64,000 bases of DNA from assembly GCF_023509035.1 (NCBI RefSeq), contig NZ_CP075583.1:2170001-2234000 (forward strand), given 5' to 3'. The position numbers and the translations under genes were made by a program. The DNA comes from Janthinobacterium lividum. Lineage in GTDB: Bacteria > Pseudomonadota > Gammaproteobacteria > Burkholderiales > Burkholderiaceae_D. The notes under the pieces were generated by a model. That model saw only the letters and a list, made by a program, of their open reading frames with translations. It had not been told where the DNA came from and searched no databases. The first letter of the stretch is position 1. Every line of letters begins with the position of its first letter. Positions 1 through 8,696 of this stretch are shown piece after piece.

Positions 1-208
1 CTTGTTTCTGAGGGAAATAATGCATGCTGGCCATCGCGGGACTCCTGTCGTTCGCCGCGGCTCATGCCGCGCTGCAACAAGTATGCACGGCCCGGCAGGC
101 AAGGCAGTTATACGAATGGGGGAGGCGGGCGGTTATTTTGCGCGGCGGGGACGCCGGCGGGGGCGAGAAGCACCGCCAGGCGCTGGCGGTGCTGGGAGCG
201 AGTGACGA
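1..208. other. Left edge, no convincing gene; strong hairpin
   Basis: No supported gene lies here. A plus-strand open frame starts at 24 with a signal-peptide-like run, but it continues antisense through the hydrolase gene and has no homology I recognise. The clearest structure is an inverted repeat at 169-193, with 11-bp arms (AGCACCGCCAG) and a 3-nt loop. It lies just beyond the stop of the minus-strand hydrolase, so it could end or stabilise that transcript. It has no clear U-tract. Confidence 0.4.
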
Positions 209-1183
209 TCAGGACTTGATAAAGGCCAGCAAGTCTTCGTTCAGGCGGTCTTTGTGGGTGGCCGGCAAGCCGTGCGGCGCGCCTTCATATATGACGAGCT
301 TGGCGTTCTTGATGAGTTTGGCCGCGGCCTTGCCGGAAGCGTCGATGGGCACGATCTGGTCGTCGCCGCCGTGCACCACCAGGGTCGGCACGGAGATTTT
401 CTTCAGGTCGGCCGTGAAGTCCGTTTCGGAAAACTGCTTGATGCAATCGTAGGCGTTCTTGATGCCGCACTGCATGCCCTGCAGCCAGAAGGTGTCGCGC
501 ATGCCTTGCGACACTTTGTTGCCGGGACGGTTGGCGCCGAAGAATGGCACCGTCAGGTCCTTGAAAAATTGCGAGCGGTCGGCCAGCACGCCGGCGCGGA
601 TGCCATCGAAGACGGACATCGGCAAGCCGCCCGGATTGGTATCCGACTTGACCATCTGCGGCGGCACGGCGCCAACCAGCACGGCTTTGGCCACGCGTTT
701 CTCGCCATGGCGGCCGATGTAGCGCGCCACTTCGCCGCCGCCCGTCGAATGGCCGACCAGGGTCGCACCCTTGATGTCGAGCGCGTCGAGTAGGGTGGCC
801 AGGTCATCGGCGTAGGTATCCATGTCATTGCCCTGCCATGGCTGGCTGGACAGGCCGTGGCCGCGGCGGTCGTGCGCGATCACGCGGTAGCCGTGGCTGG
901 CCAGGAACATCATCTGGTCTTCCCAGGCATCGCCCTGCAAAGGCCAGCCGTGGCTGAAGACGACGGGCGTACCCGTGCCCCAGTCCTTGAAATGGATGAC
1001 GGTGCCGTCCTTGACGGTGATGCTATTGACGCTGAGCTTGCCCGGCGCAGCGGCAGCGGCAGGCTTGGCGGCGGCGCTGGCGCCACCGGCGGCCAGCAGG
1101 CCCGCGCCTGCGGCGACACCGGCGACGCTGACGAGCAGCTTGCGGCGGGAGTTGACTTCTTCGGCTTCGATTTTCTTCGACAT
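209..1183 (-). CDS. Tat-exported alpha/beta hydrolase, chloroperoxidase-like
   Basis: 324-residue alpha/beta-hydrolase of the non-haem chloroperoxidase/esterase type. The N-terminus has a twin-arginine motif (SRRKLL, about residues 12-17), then a hydrophobic stretch and an Ala-rich linker to about residue 48, so Tat export to the periplasm is likely. The nucleophile elbow GHSTGGG puts the catalytic Ser near residue 146. HGGDDQIVP carries the probable acid and the late APHG the His. The oxyanion-region HGWP and the DRRGHG motif are also present. The ATG follows a good GAAGGA site. It is divergent from the DoxX gene, 186 bp away. The natural substrate cannot be read from sequence; family members hydrolyse esters or show perhydrolase activity. 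Confidence 0.9.
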   Translation of the reverse strand: MSKKIEAEEVNSRRKLLVSVAGVAAGAGLLAAGGASAAAKPAAAAAPGKLSVNSITVKDGTVIHFKDWGTGTPVVFSHGWPLQGDAWEDQMMFLASHGYRVIAHDRRGHGLSSQPWQGNDMDTYADDLATLLDALDIKGATLVGHSTGGGEVARYIGRHGEKRVAKAVLVGAVPPQMVKSDTNPGGLPMSVFDGIRAGVLADRSQFFKDLTVPFFGANRPGNKVSQGMRDTFWLQGMQCGIKNAYDCIKQFSETDFTADLKKISVPTLVVHGGDDQIVPIDASGKAAAKLIKNAKLVIYEGAPHGLPATHKDRLNEDLLAFIKS

Positions 1184-1369
1184 GATACGTTTCCTTCGGG
1201 GATGGGGGAGGGGCCAGTTGGGGCCTGGACCAGTGATGGCATCAGCCAGTCTAGGCCTTTGCGCGCGCGGGCGCCTCTGCCAAAAGACCAGTCGCGCCCG
1301 GGCGCCCGCCTGCCTATGATGGCTGGGCGGCGGCGCGCCGCGCCGCCTGGCTTTCCCACTGGAGTAAAC

Positions 1370-1783
1370 ATGAAGAAAAACTGGATGGCGGCGTTGGCCG
1401 GCCCCTTTTTACCCGATGCCGGCTTGCTGTTTGCGCGCGTGGCGGGCGCGCTGCTGGTGCTGCACGTGCACGGCTTGCCCAAGCTGATGCATTTTTCCGA
1501 GGAACTGGCGCACATCGACGACCCGCTGCACCTGGGCCGCGCCGTCACCCTGTACTGCGCCCTGTTCGCGGAAATCCTTTGCCCGCTGCTGGTTGCCGCT
1601 GGCTTGCTGACGCGCCTGGCCTGTCTGCCCCTGCTGTTCCTGCTGGGCGTGTCGATGCTGCTCGTGCACCCTGACTGGAGCATCGCCGACGGTCAGTTCG
1701 GCTGGCTGCTGATCATCGTCTTCGGCACCATCGCCATCAGCGGCGCGGGACGCTATTCGGTCGATGCGAGGCTGCGCGGCTAA
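1370..1783 (+). CDS. DoxX family membrane protein
   Basis: 137-residue integral membrane protein of the DoxX/DoxD family with about four hydrophobic segments. It contains the family-typical early GLPKLMHF region and the [18 protein letters not shown] helix. I chose the ATG at 1370 because GGAG sits 6 nt upstream and the reading frame further upstream is antisense to the hydrolase. The stop overlaps the convergent MocR gene by 4 bp. DoxX proteins are linked to quinone and thiol-redox membrane complexes, but the function of this copy is unknown. Confidence 0.85.
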   Translation: MKKNWMAALAGPFLPDAGLLFARVAGALLVLHVHGLPKLMHFSEELAHIDDPLHLGRAVTLYCALFAEILCPLLVAAGLLTRLACLPLLFLLGVSMLLVHPDWSIADGQFGWLLIIVFGTIAISGAGRYSVDARLRG

Positions 1784-3180
1784 ATCACGAATTCCCGGTG
1801 CACGGCCGGTTTGTGCGCCAGCAGCAGGGATAATTTCTTTAATGCGTTGGCCAGGCGCGCGCGGTCGCGGATGCTGCCCAGCGAGATGCGGATGGCGTTC
1901 GGCGGGCGGCTGTCGTAGAAGGCGTCGGAAGCCGTGACGGCCACGCCTTGGGCGCGGGCGCTGGCGGCCAGTTCGCGCGAGGTCCAGTAACTGGGCAGCG
2001 AAAACCATACATGGATGCCGTCGCTGTGTGGGTGGCTGGTGCCCGTCAGGATGGTGCGGATGACGTCCTGGCGCGCATCGGCCTCGCTGCGTATGCCGGC
2101 CAGCAGCGCGTGCGCGGAGCCGTCGTGTATCCACTGCGTCGTCAGCGCCATCGTCACGGGCGTGGCCATCAGGGAAAACGAGCGCAGGGCATGCAGGAAG
2201 CGCTCGCGCAGCTGCGCATCGGCGATCAAGGTGTAGGCCATGCGCAGGCCGGGCGCGAGGCATTTCGACAGGGTGGTGATATGCGACACGTGGCCCGGCG
2301 CGTAGTGCGCCAGCGGGGGCGGCGCATCGGAGGCCAGCAGCCAGTACGGGTCATCCTCGATGATGTGCATGCCGCAGCGCTGCGCCGCTTGCGTGATGGC
2401 CAGGCGGCGCGCGGCCGGCATGGTGTGCGCCGTGGGGTTTTGCAGGGTCGGGTTCAAATACACCAGGCGCGCGTTGTGCTTGCGGCAGGCCTTTTCCAGC
2501 GCTTCGGGCAGCATGCCGTCGGCGTCCGCTTCCACGACGACGGCCTTGCGGTTCAGCTGGCCCGCTGCCGACCGCAAGCCCGGGTAGACGGCCGCTTCCG
2601 TCAGGATGCTGTCGCCGGGGCGGCTGAGGGTTAATATCAGCGCCGCCAGCGCCGCCTGCGCGCCGGGACAGGCCACGACGTGCTCCGCGTCGACATGGCC
2701 GAACATGGGCGCCAGCCAGGCGGCGCCGGCCGCGCGGTCGGCCTTGCCACCGCCACCCAGGTGATAGCTCATCAATAAATCGCTGTCCGTGCGCAGCAAC
2801 ACCTGCGCCAGTCCCTGTTTCAGCAGATCGTCGAAATCCACGCCCACGGGCGGCGGCGGGATGTTCATGCTCAGGTCCAGCATCTGCGTCAATTCCACTT
2901 TCGGCGCCGCCACATAGGTGCCGCGCGCGCCCTGCCCCTCCAGCAGGTTGCGGCGCTTGGCCTCGTCGTAGGCGCGCGTTACCGTCGTCAGGTCGACCTG
3001 GAACAGGGCGGCCAGGCTGCGCTGTGGCGGCAAGCGGTCGCCGGGACGCAGGCTGCCGTCGGATAGCGCGCGTTCGATCATGTCGGCGATCTGCAGGTAG
3101 CGCGGGCCGCCGTGCTGCACGAACGGCGTGATCCAGGCGTTGGCCTGGCTTTCATTTTGTATGGATTTGGATTGGGGCAT
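1780..3180 (-). CDS. MocR/PdxR-type GntR regulator with aminotransferase domain
   Basis: 466-residue chimeric regulator. Residues about 25-92 form a GntR winged helix (GDRLPPQRSLAALF then TTVTRAYDEAKRRNLL). The rest is a fold-type-I aminotransferase-like domain. The PLP-anchoring Lys is K306 in TLSKCLAPGLR, and HIIEDDPYW carries the pyridine-binding Asp. Such proteins usually sense PLP or an amino-acid adduct and control a neighbouring or divergent gene, often also themselves. The possible target, the adjacent DoxX gene, is convergent, so autoregulation or a distant target is more likely. Copies of a TGTATGGATTT element lie at and just before its start (see the regulatory entry). Confidence 0.93.
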   Translation of the reverse strand: MPQSKSIQNESQANAWITPFVQHGGPRYLQIADMIERALSDGSLRPGDRLPPQRSLAALFQVDLTTVTRAYDEAKRRNLLEGQGARGTYVAAPKVELTQMLDLSMNIPPPPVGVDFDDLLKQGLAQVLLRTDSDLLMSYHLGGGGKADRAAGAAWLAPMFGHVDAEHVVACPGAQAALAALILTLSRPGDSILTEAAVYPGLRSAAGQLNRKAVVVEADADGMLPEALEKACRKHNARLVYLNPTLQNPTAHTMPAARRLAITQAAQRCGMHIIEDDPYWLLASDAPPPLAHYAPGHVSHITTLSKCLAPGLRMAYTLIADAQLRERFLHALRSFSLMATPVTMALTTQWIHDGSAHALLAGIRSEADARQDVIRTILTGTSHPHSDGIHVWFSLPSYWTSRELAASARAQGVAVTASDAFYDSRPPNAIRISLGSIRDRARLANALKKLSLLLAHKPAVHREFVI

Positions 3181-3244
3181 TTCGTCTTGATGTATGGATT
3201 TTATTGTGGGAATTATGCATAAAAACCCTGTAAAAATCCATACA
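3158..3244. promoter_or_regulatory. Repeated operator-like motif TGTATGGATTT at the MocR gene start
   Basis: TGTATGGATTT occurs at 3158-3168, just inside the gene. TGTATGGATTTT occurs at 3191-3202, and its exact inverse AAAATCCATACA at 3233-3244. The first two copies are direct repeats 33 bp apart (about three helical turns). The second and third form a perfect 12-bp inverted repeat with a 30-bp spacer. MocR regulators are known to bind mixtures of direct and inverted repeats near their own promoters, so this is a good candidate autoregulatory operator. Confidence 0.55.
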
Positions 3245-3284
3245 TTTGTATGAGGCTGGCTTCATCTTCAGGCAAGGACTATGC

Positions 3285-3473
3285 ATGGCTCCTCGTTACT
3301 TCCCCCGCGCCACGTATTGGCCGAAATGGCAGCATTCGACCAAGATCGAGTTCGTCGCATGGACGATCCTCTCCCGCCCCGCCAGGCTGGCGGGGATTGG
3401 TATTTCCAACAGGAATTTAAGTCTGCGCTTCAAGGTGTGGCAGCGCACGGTGGCGCGTAGCAGGCGGGGTTAA
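3285..3473 (+). CDS. Possible small basic protein, uncharacterised
   Basis: A 62-residue Arg-rich frame starts at ATG 3285 with an AAGGA ribosome site at 3275-3279. I recognise no family. It lies in the otherwise empty stretch between the MocR gene and the DUF883 gene. It could be real, but composition alone would also allow a chance frame in this GC-rich DNA. Confidence 0.25.
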   Translation: MAPRYFPRATYWPKWQHSTKIEFVAWTILSRPARLAGIGISNRNLSLRFKVWQRTVARSRRG

Positions 3474-3568
3474 GGTAGTGCTAACAGCTTGCTGCTGATC
3501 CGCTGTTTGATTTGGCTCAGCCTGGCAGCGTTTAGCCGCTTCTTTTTTACGGGAAGCGGGGGAGAATC

Positions 3569-3640
3569 ATGATTCGGTCACGGCATCGAGCATGGTTGAA
3601 ATTATTCACTTTTAAAGGAAACCATCATGAACGCGATTGA
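3569..3640 (+). CDS. Possible 23-codon leader ORF overlapping the DUF883 gene start
   Basis: ATG at 3569 follows a strong GGGGGAG site (3558-3564). The frame stays open for 23 codons and stops at 3638-3640, 14 nt inside the DUF883 coding region in another frame. That arrangement allows translational coupling or leader control. The peptide is basic and unlike any protein I know. An imperfect hairpin-forming pair, CCGCTTC and GAAGCGG, lies just upstream. Confidence 0.25.
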   Translation: MIRSRHRAWLKLFTFKGNHHERD

Positions 3641-3980
3641 AAAAACCAGCTCCGATTTGAATGGCAACGTCCAGGATACCCGCCAGGACTTGCACCGCAC
3701 CATCGACAAGGTGGCGGGCCAGGCTCAGCCCCTCGCCGACAAGGTGGCCACGCGCGTTCATGACGGCGTGGACCAGGTGGGTGAACGCATCGACCAGGTC
3801 AGCGACACCGTCAGCAAAGCTTCCGAAACTCTGATGGCGCGCGGCAAGCAATTGGGCGCCGCCTGCCAGCGCGCCGGCGAGACGGGGCGTGGCTACGTGC
3901 GCGAGCGCCCGGCCGTGTCCCTGCTGATTGCGGCAGCGGCCGGTTACGGCCTGTCGAAATTGCTGGGTTCGCGTAAATAG
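3627..3980 (+). CDS. DUF883 family (ElaB/YqjD-like) membrane-anchored protein
   Basis: 117 residues: a long charged amphipathic helical region (residues about 1-90, rich in heptad-like Asp/Val/Lys patterns) followed by the conserved RERPAVSLLIAAAAGYGLSKLL segment, a single C-terminal membrane anchor. This is the layout of DUF883 proteins. ElaB and YqjD in E. coli are stationary-phase inner-membrane proteins, and YqjD binds ribosomes. AAAGGA lies 7 nt before the ATG. The gene stands alone. It is followed by a short inverted repeat (GCGTAAA, TTTACGC) across the stop codon. Stress or stationary-phase expression is likely by family, not shown here. Confidence 0.88.
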   Translation: MNAIEKTSSDLNGNVQDTRQDLHRTIDKVAGQAQPLADKVATRVHDGVDQVGERIDQVSDTVSKASETLMARGKQLGAACQRAGETGRGYVRERPAVSLLIAAAAGYGLSKLLGSRK

Positions 3981-4127
3981 GTTTTACGCCTTCCTGGAAG
4001 GTACTGTCGTGGGTGCTGCTCCCTACGCCGTCATGGCGCGGCGGGCCAGCGCCCACGCGCACAAGGTAGTAATCCTCGGGAAATTAGTGTGAATTTATGA
4101 CGAACAGAATCGGATGCCATGCAAGGC

Positions 4128-4165
4128 GCCAGCTGCTAGCAGTGCTAGCACTGCTAGCAGCTGGC
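4128..4165. repeat. Perfect 38-bp palindrome built from TGCTAGCA units
   Basis: An uninterrupted 38-bp palindrome with left arm GCCAGCTGCTAGCAGTGCT and its exact reverse complement as right arm. Internally it holds three TGCTAGCA cores, themselves palindromes. It lies in the 272-bp gap between the DUF883 gene and the small peptide/catalase genes. There is no T-tract, so it is not a classical terminator. It could be an operator, a cruciform or an RNA hairpin (17-bp stem). Confidence 0.9.
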
Positions 4166-4252
4166 AACGCCGCAGAGCGCCGATTATGGAAGTCAGAAAT
4201 CACAATAATTTATTGGGGGTTACTTCGTAGCAAGCAGTAAAGGAGAGTGATG

Positions 4253-4327
4253 ATGCGCTCCATTTTGTTGTGGTTGATCGGCATACCTATTCCCATCATT
4301 ATTTTGATTGCCCTGTTTGTGCGCTGA
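4253..4327 (+). CDS. 24-residue single-pass membrane peptide upstream of katE
   Basis: A 24-residue peptide beginning MRSILLWLIGIPIP and ending in LFVR. It is nearly all hydrophobic, with one central Pro-Ile-Pro kink and Arg at both ends, so one short transmembrane helix. The ribosome site AGGAG (4241-4245) is ideally placed for the second of two tandem ATGs. The stop is 50 bp before the catalase start, so the two may share a transcript. The frame is too short for normal gene callers. I do not know its function; similar tiny hydrophobic peptides often act on membrane or transport proteins. Confidence 0.6.
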   Translation: MRSILLWLIGIPIPIIILIALFVR

Positions 4328-4377
4328 ATGATGGAGTTGTAGCGTTCTCCCGGGGCAGACTACTCACAGGAGATGTA

Positions 4378-6789
4378 ATGGCTAGCAACAAGAAAACGCC
4401 GTCTACGGACGGTGCGGGTTCCGTCCTGAGCAGCATGTCCGGCCCATCCGACAGCAACGCGCCGCACAGCCTGGGGGCGGACAATGACATGAGCCGCGCG
4501 CTGCTGCAAAAGACGGCAGCCAGCCAGCAGTTGGCCGCCGCCATGGCCGTCAATCCGAAAGAGGACGGCCAGTATGGCGAGGCGGCGCGTGCGCCAGTCG
4601 AGGGCGTGCATGTGTCAGCCGGCGAACCGCTGGCCACGGCCAGCACCACGGGCGAAACGATACCGTCTCCGAAGACGGGAGATGGCCAGCCAGCGTTGGG
4701 CGAAAATGCGCGTAATGCCTCGCTCGATGGCGCCCGTAGCGACGATAGCGGCTGCGTGCTGACGACCAATCAGGGCGTGCCCGTGGGCGATAACCAGAAC
4801 TCGCTGAAGGCGGGCTTGCATGGCCCCACCCTGATGGAAGATTTTATCCTGCGTGAAAAGCTCACGCATTTCGACCATGAACGCATCCCCGAACGCGTCG
4901 TGCATGCACGCGGTTCTGCCGCCCACGGCTATTTCGAATGCTACAAGGAGCAAAGCAAGCTGACGCGCGCCGCGCCGTTCGCCAAGGCGGGCAAGCGCAC
5001 GCCCGTCTTCGTGCGCTTTTCCACGGTAGCCGGCGAACGCGGTTCGACCGATACGGCGCGCGACGTGCGCGGCTTCGCCGTGAAGTTTTATACGGATGAG
5101 GGCAACTGGGATCTGGTGGGTAACAACATCCCCGTCTTTTTTATCCAGGACTCGATGAAGTTCCCCGATCTGGTGCACGCCGTCAAGCCCGAGCCGCATA
5201 ATGGCATGCCGCAGGCGGCCAGCGCGCATGACACCTTCTGGGATTTCGCGTCACTGTCGCCGGAAATCACGCACATGCTGATGTGGGCCATGTCCGACCG
5301 CGCCATCCCGCGCAGTTATCGGATGATGCAGGGCTTCGGCGTGCATACCTTTCGCCTCGTGAATGCCAAGGGCCAGTCCGTGTTCTGCAAATTCCACTGG
5401 TCACCGATGGCCGGCACGCACTCGCTCGTGTGGGACGAAGCCGTCAAGATCAGCGGCGCCGATTCCGATTTCCACCGGCGCGACTTGTGGGAAGCCATCG
5501 AGTGCGGCGCGTATCCCGAATACGAGCTGTCCTTCCAGGTCTTCACGGAAGCGCAGGCGGAAGCCTTTCCCTTCGACGTGCTCGATCCCACCAAACTGAT
5601 CCCCGAAGAACTGGTCCCGCTTGTCCCCGTCGGGAAAATGGTCTTGAACCGCAATCCCGACAATTTTTTCGCCGAGACGGAGCAGGTGGCGTTTTGCACG
5701 GCGCACGTCGTGCCCGGCATCGATTTTTCCAACGACCCGCTGCTGCAGGGCCGCATCCACTCATATATGGACACGCAGATCACGCGGCTGGGCGGCGCCA
5801 ATTTTCATGAAATCCCCATTAATTCTCCGCTGGCGCCCGTGCACAACAACCAGCGCGACGGCATCCATCGCCAGGCCATCAACCGCGGCCGGGTCGCGTA
5901 CGAGCCCAATTCGCTGGCGGGCGGCTGTCCGTTCCAGGCGGGCGCCAGGGGTTTCAACAGCTTTCCCGCCTCCGCCGAAGGCGACAAGGTGCGTGGCAAG
6001 CCCGAGAAATTCGCCGAGCATTATGCCCAGGCGCGCCTGTTCTGGATCAGCCAGACGGCGGTCGAACAAGACCATATCGTGCATGCGTTCCGCTTTGAGC
6101 TGAGCAAGGTGCAGACGGTGGCGATCCGCCAGCGCATCGTCGCCATGCTGCGCAATGTCGATGACAGCCTGGCGCAGCGCCTGGCCGATGGCCTTGGCCT
6201 GGCGCTGCCGCCCGTCATGCCGCGCGCCTCGCTGCAGCCGCTGCCGGCATACCCGCCATCGCCGGCCTTGTCGCTCTTTTTCCGCCCCGGCAAAACGGGT
6301 ATCCATACCCTGCGCGTGGCCATCCTGGTGGGACCGGGCAGCGATGGCGCGCAGGTGCGCAATATTTATGCCTCGTTGCTGGCCGATGGCGCCGTGCCGC
6401 GCCTGGTGGGCAGCCAGCTGGGGAAAGTCGACACCAGCGGCGGCGTGCCGCTCGACGTGGAAATCTCGCTCGAAGCGGGACCGTCCGTGCTGTTCGACGC
6501 CGTCGTGCTGCCGGACGGCCAGGGCGCCGTGCAGCAGCTGGGCAGCGACGCCAATGCGCTCGACTTCCTGCGCCTGCAATACCGCCACTGCAAGCCGATG
6601 CTGGCCATTGGCGCCGGCAAGGACTTGCTGGATAAGGCAGGGGTGCCGGTGACACTGCACGATGGCAAGCCGGATCCCGCCATCATCGTCGCGCCCGCCG
6701 GCGACGTGGTGAAAGCCGTGGCGGCGTTCAAGAAGGCGCTGGCCGCGCACCGGGCGTTTGCGCGCGAAACGGACCCGCCTAGGGTGTGA
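4378..6789 (+). CDS. katE: Large-subunit monofunctional catalase with C-terminal DJ-1-like domain
   Basis: 803-residue HPII-type catalase that disproportionates hydrogen peroxide. Residues about 1-125 are a polar, low-complexity extension, longer than in E. coli KatE. The catalytic His is in [11 protein letters not shown] (H177). [11 protein letters not shown] is present, and the distal Asn is in GNNIPVFF (about 250). The proximal haem Tyr lies in the RIHSYMDTQ motif (about 464). The last about 160 residues form the flavodoxin/DJ-1-like domain of large catalases. ATG 4378 is chosen for its AGGAG site; an in-frame start further upstream would overlap the small peptide gene. The hairpin at 6805-6829 follows the stop. 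Confidence 0.96.
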   Translation: MASNKKTPSTDGAGSVLSSMSGPSDSNAPHSLGADNDMSRALLQKTAASQQLAAAMAVNPKEDGQYGEAARAPVEGVHVSAGEPLATASTTGETIPSPKTGDGQPALGENARNASLDGARSDDSGCVLTTNQGVPVGDNQNSLKAGLHGPTLMEDFILREKLTHFDHERIPERVVHARGSAAHGYFECYKEQSKLTRAAPFAKAGKRTPVFVRFSTVAGERGSTDTARDVRGFAVKFYTDEGNWDLVGNNIPVFFIQDSMKFPDLVHAVKPEPHNGMPQAASAHDTFWDFASLSPEITHMLMWAMSDRAIPRSYRMMQGFGVHTFRLVNAKGQSVFCKFHWSPMAGTHSLVWDEAVKISGADSDFHRRDLWEAIECGAYPEYELSFQVFTEAQAEAFPFDVLDPTKLIPEELVPLVPVGKMVLNRNPDNFFAETEQVAFCTAHVVPGIDFSNDPLLQGRIHSYMDTQITRLGGANFHEIPINSPLAPVHNNQRDGIHRQAINRGRVAYEPNSLAGGCPFQAGARGFNSFPASAEGDKVRGKPEKFAEHYAQARLFWISQTAVEQDHIVHAFRFELSKVQTVAIRQRIVAMLRNVDDSLAQRLADGLGLALPPVMPRASLQPLPAYPPSPALSLFFRPGKTGIHTLRVAILVGPGSDGAQVRNIYASLLADGAVPRLVGSQLGKVDTSGGVPLDVEISLEAGPSVLFDAVVLPDGQGAVQQLGSDANALDFLRLQYRHCKPMLAIGAGKDLLDKAGVPVTLHDGKPDPAIIVAPAGDVVKAVAAFKKALAAHRAFARETDPPRV

Positions 6790-6804
6790 GCGCCTGTATC
6801 AGCG

Positions 6805-6829
6805 CAGGGGCCGGATCGGCCGGCCCCTG
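6805..6829 (+). terminator. GC-rich hairpin after katE
   Basis: Inverted repeat with 10-bp arms CAGGGGCCGG and CCGGCCCCTG around ATCGG, 15 nt after the catalase stop. The stem is very stable, but no run of T follows, so it is either a weak terminator or a 3'-end stabiliser. Confidence 0.5.
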
Positions 6830-7001
6830 TCGGTCCCGTTGCATGCTACCCTGCATGCGCAACGCCATGCAACGATGTAAACAATAAAAACCTCCTGCGG
6901 TGATATGCTGCTGACTAGAACTGTTCATTTGCAACTGTTTGCTTAATAGCAGTAGAGTTGCAGCAAGGAACGGCTTCAGCAAACCGGATCGCGATTACTG
7001 C

Positions 7002-8696
7002 ATGGACAAGTACACACCTCGCACCTGGGGGCCGGGCGAACGCCCGACCTTGCCCGGGTCGCCATCGATGCCCGAACATTCGACGCCCAAGCGTGTCGCG
7101 TATTTCATCGTCGGCCTGATCGTCGCGTTGACGGGAGGACTAGGCAACGGCCTCGTGACGGCCAATTTGCTGAACCTGCAAGGTTCGCTGGCCGCCTATG
7201 CCTACCAGATGCAGTGGCTGCCGGCCGCCTACGTGATGACCATCGTTTCCATGAATCTGCTGCTGGTGAAATTCCGCCAGCAGTTCGGCCTGCGCCTGTT
7301 TACGGAAGCGTTCCTGGTGCTGTATGCGCTGGTGACGTTCGCCCACTTGTATGCCAATACCTTGCCGTCAGCGATCGCCGTGCGCGCCGCGCATGGCATG
7401 GTGGGCGGCGCGCTGGGCGTGCTGGGGCTGTACTACACCCTGCAGGCGTTTCCCGCGCGGCACCGCCTGAAAGGCGTGGTGCTGGGCCTGGGCTTTGCCC
7501 AGCTGGCCTTGCCCCTGGCGCGCATCTTCACCTCCGAACTGCTGCAGATCGGCGAATGGCATGGCCTGTACCTGTTCGAGCTGGGACTGGCCCTGCTGGC
7601 GCTGGGTTGCGTACTGGCCCTGAAACTGCCGCCCGGCGACCGCGTGCAGACGTTCGAGCCGCTCGACTTCCTCACCTTCATCCTGTTCGCGCCCGGCGTG
7701 GCCCTGCTGTGCGCCGTGCTGGCGCAGGGGCGCACGGCATGGTGGATGGAGTCCGAGTGGGTGGGCGTGTGCCTGGCGTGCTCCATCGTGCTGATCGCCG
7801 CCTCGCTGGCCATCGAGCATAACCGCGCGCGCCCGCTGCTTAATACGCGCTGGCTCACCACGGGCAAGATCGCCAAGCTGTTTTTATCCGTGCTGCTGTT
7901 TCGTATCGTGCTGTCCGAATCGACGGGGGCGGTCGGCTTCCTGCAGGCGCTGGGCTTGAACACGGACCAGATGCAGAACCTGTTCATTGTGGTCCTCCTG
8001 GGCAGCGTGGCGGGCCTGGTGGTCAGCGCGCTGACGATCAATCCGGCCACGCTGAACCGCTCGCTGATGTTTGCGCTGCTGCTGATCGCTGCCGGCGCCC
8101 TGATCGACGCGCACGCCACCAGCCAGACGCGCCCCGTCAACATGTATGTCAGCCAGTTCCTGCTGGCCTTTGGCGGCACGTATTTCCTCGGTCCCACCAT
8201 GGTGGCCGGCATGGGTGCCGTGATCGCCGAACCGCGCAACCTGGTGAGTTTTTCCGTGATGTTTACCATGACGCAGAACCTGGGCGGCTTGCTCGGGTCG
8301 GCCATCGTCGGCACCATCCAGACGGCGCGCGAAAAATACCATTCCAGCTACCTGGTCGAGCACCTGACCATGCTCGACCCGCAGGTGGCCGCGCGCGTGC
8401 AGTCGGGCGCCGCCAGCTACGGCGGCGTGCTGACGGACCCTGCCTTGCGCAGCGCCCAGGGCGTGGCGCGTCTGGGCGCCATCGCCACGCGCGAAGCCAA
8501 TGTGCTGGCCTATAACGACGTTTTTTTGATGATCGCCGGCGTCGCCATCGCCACCTTGATCTGGATGCTGGTCAGCCAGTCCTGGACCCGCATCACCACT
8601 GGCGCGCGTCGCCTGGTCGGCCCCGTGCGCGATGCGCAGACGGCCATGGCCATCGTCCCCATTACCAATTCGGAACCGAGCAATGACAGAAAATAA
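7002..8696 (+). CDS. MFS drug efflux transporter, EmrB/DHA2 type
   Basis: 564-residue polytopic protein with about 14 hydrophobic segments. It is the inner-membrane component of an EmrAB-TolC-like tripartite pump. The first segment, YFIVGLIVALTGGLGNGLVTANLLN, and the MQWLPAAYVMTI motif resemble the EmrB family. I chose ATG 7002; an in-frame TTG at 6939 would extend it, and neither has a strong ribosome site. It overlaps the adaptor gene by 14 bp, and the channel gene follows with a 4-bp overlap, so the three form one operon. Substrate unknown; family members export hydrophobic acids, uncouplers and antibiotics. Confidence 0.9.
   Translation: MDKYTPRTWGPGERPTLPGSPSMPEHSTPKRVAYFIVGLIVALTGGLGNGLVTANLLNLQGSLAAYAYQMQWLPAAYVMTIVSMNLLLVKFRQQFGLRLFTEAFLVLYALVTFAHLYANTLPSAIAVRAAHGMVGGALGVLGLYYTLQAFPARHRLKGVVLGLGFAQLALPLARIFTSELLQIGEWHGLYLFELGLALLALGCVLALKLPPGDRVQTFEPLDFLTFILFAPGVALLCAVLAQGRTAWWMESEWVGVCLACSIVLIAASLAIEHNRARPLLNTRWLTTGKIAKLFLSVLLFRIVLSESTGAVGFLQALGLNTDQMQNLFIVVLLGSVAGLVVSALTINPATLNRSLMFALLLIAAGALIDAHATSQTRPVNMYVSQFLLAFGGTYFLGPTMVAGMGAVIAEPRNLVSFSVMFTMTQNLGGLLGSAIVGTIQTAREKYHSSYLVEHLTMLDPQVAARVQSGAASYGGVLTDPALRSAQGVARLGAIATREANVLAYNDVFLMIAGVAIATLIWMLVSQSWTRITTGARRLVGPVRDAQTAMAIVPITNSEPSNDRK

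Noticed and set aside
24..452. Plus-strand frame at the left edge with a signal-peptide-like start
   Set aside because: Its body is antisense to the clear hydrolase gene and contains no recognisable domain; the ribosome site is poor.
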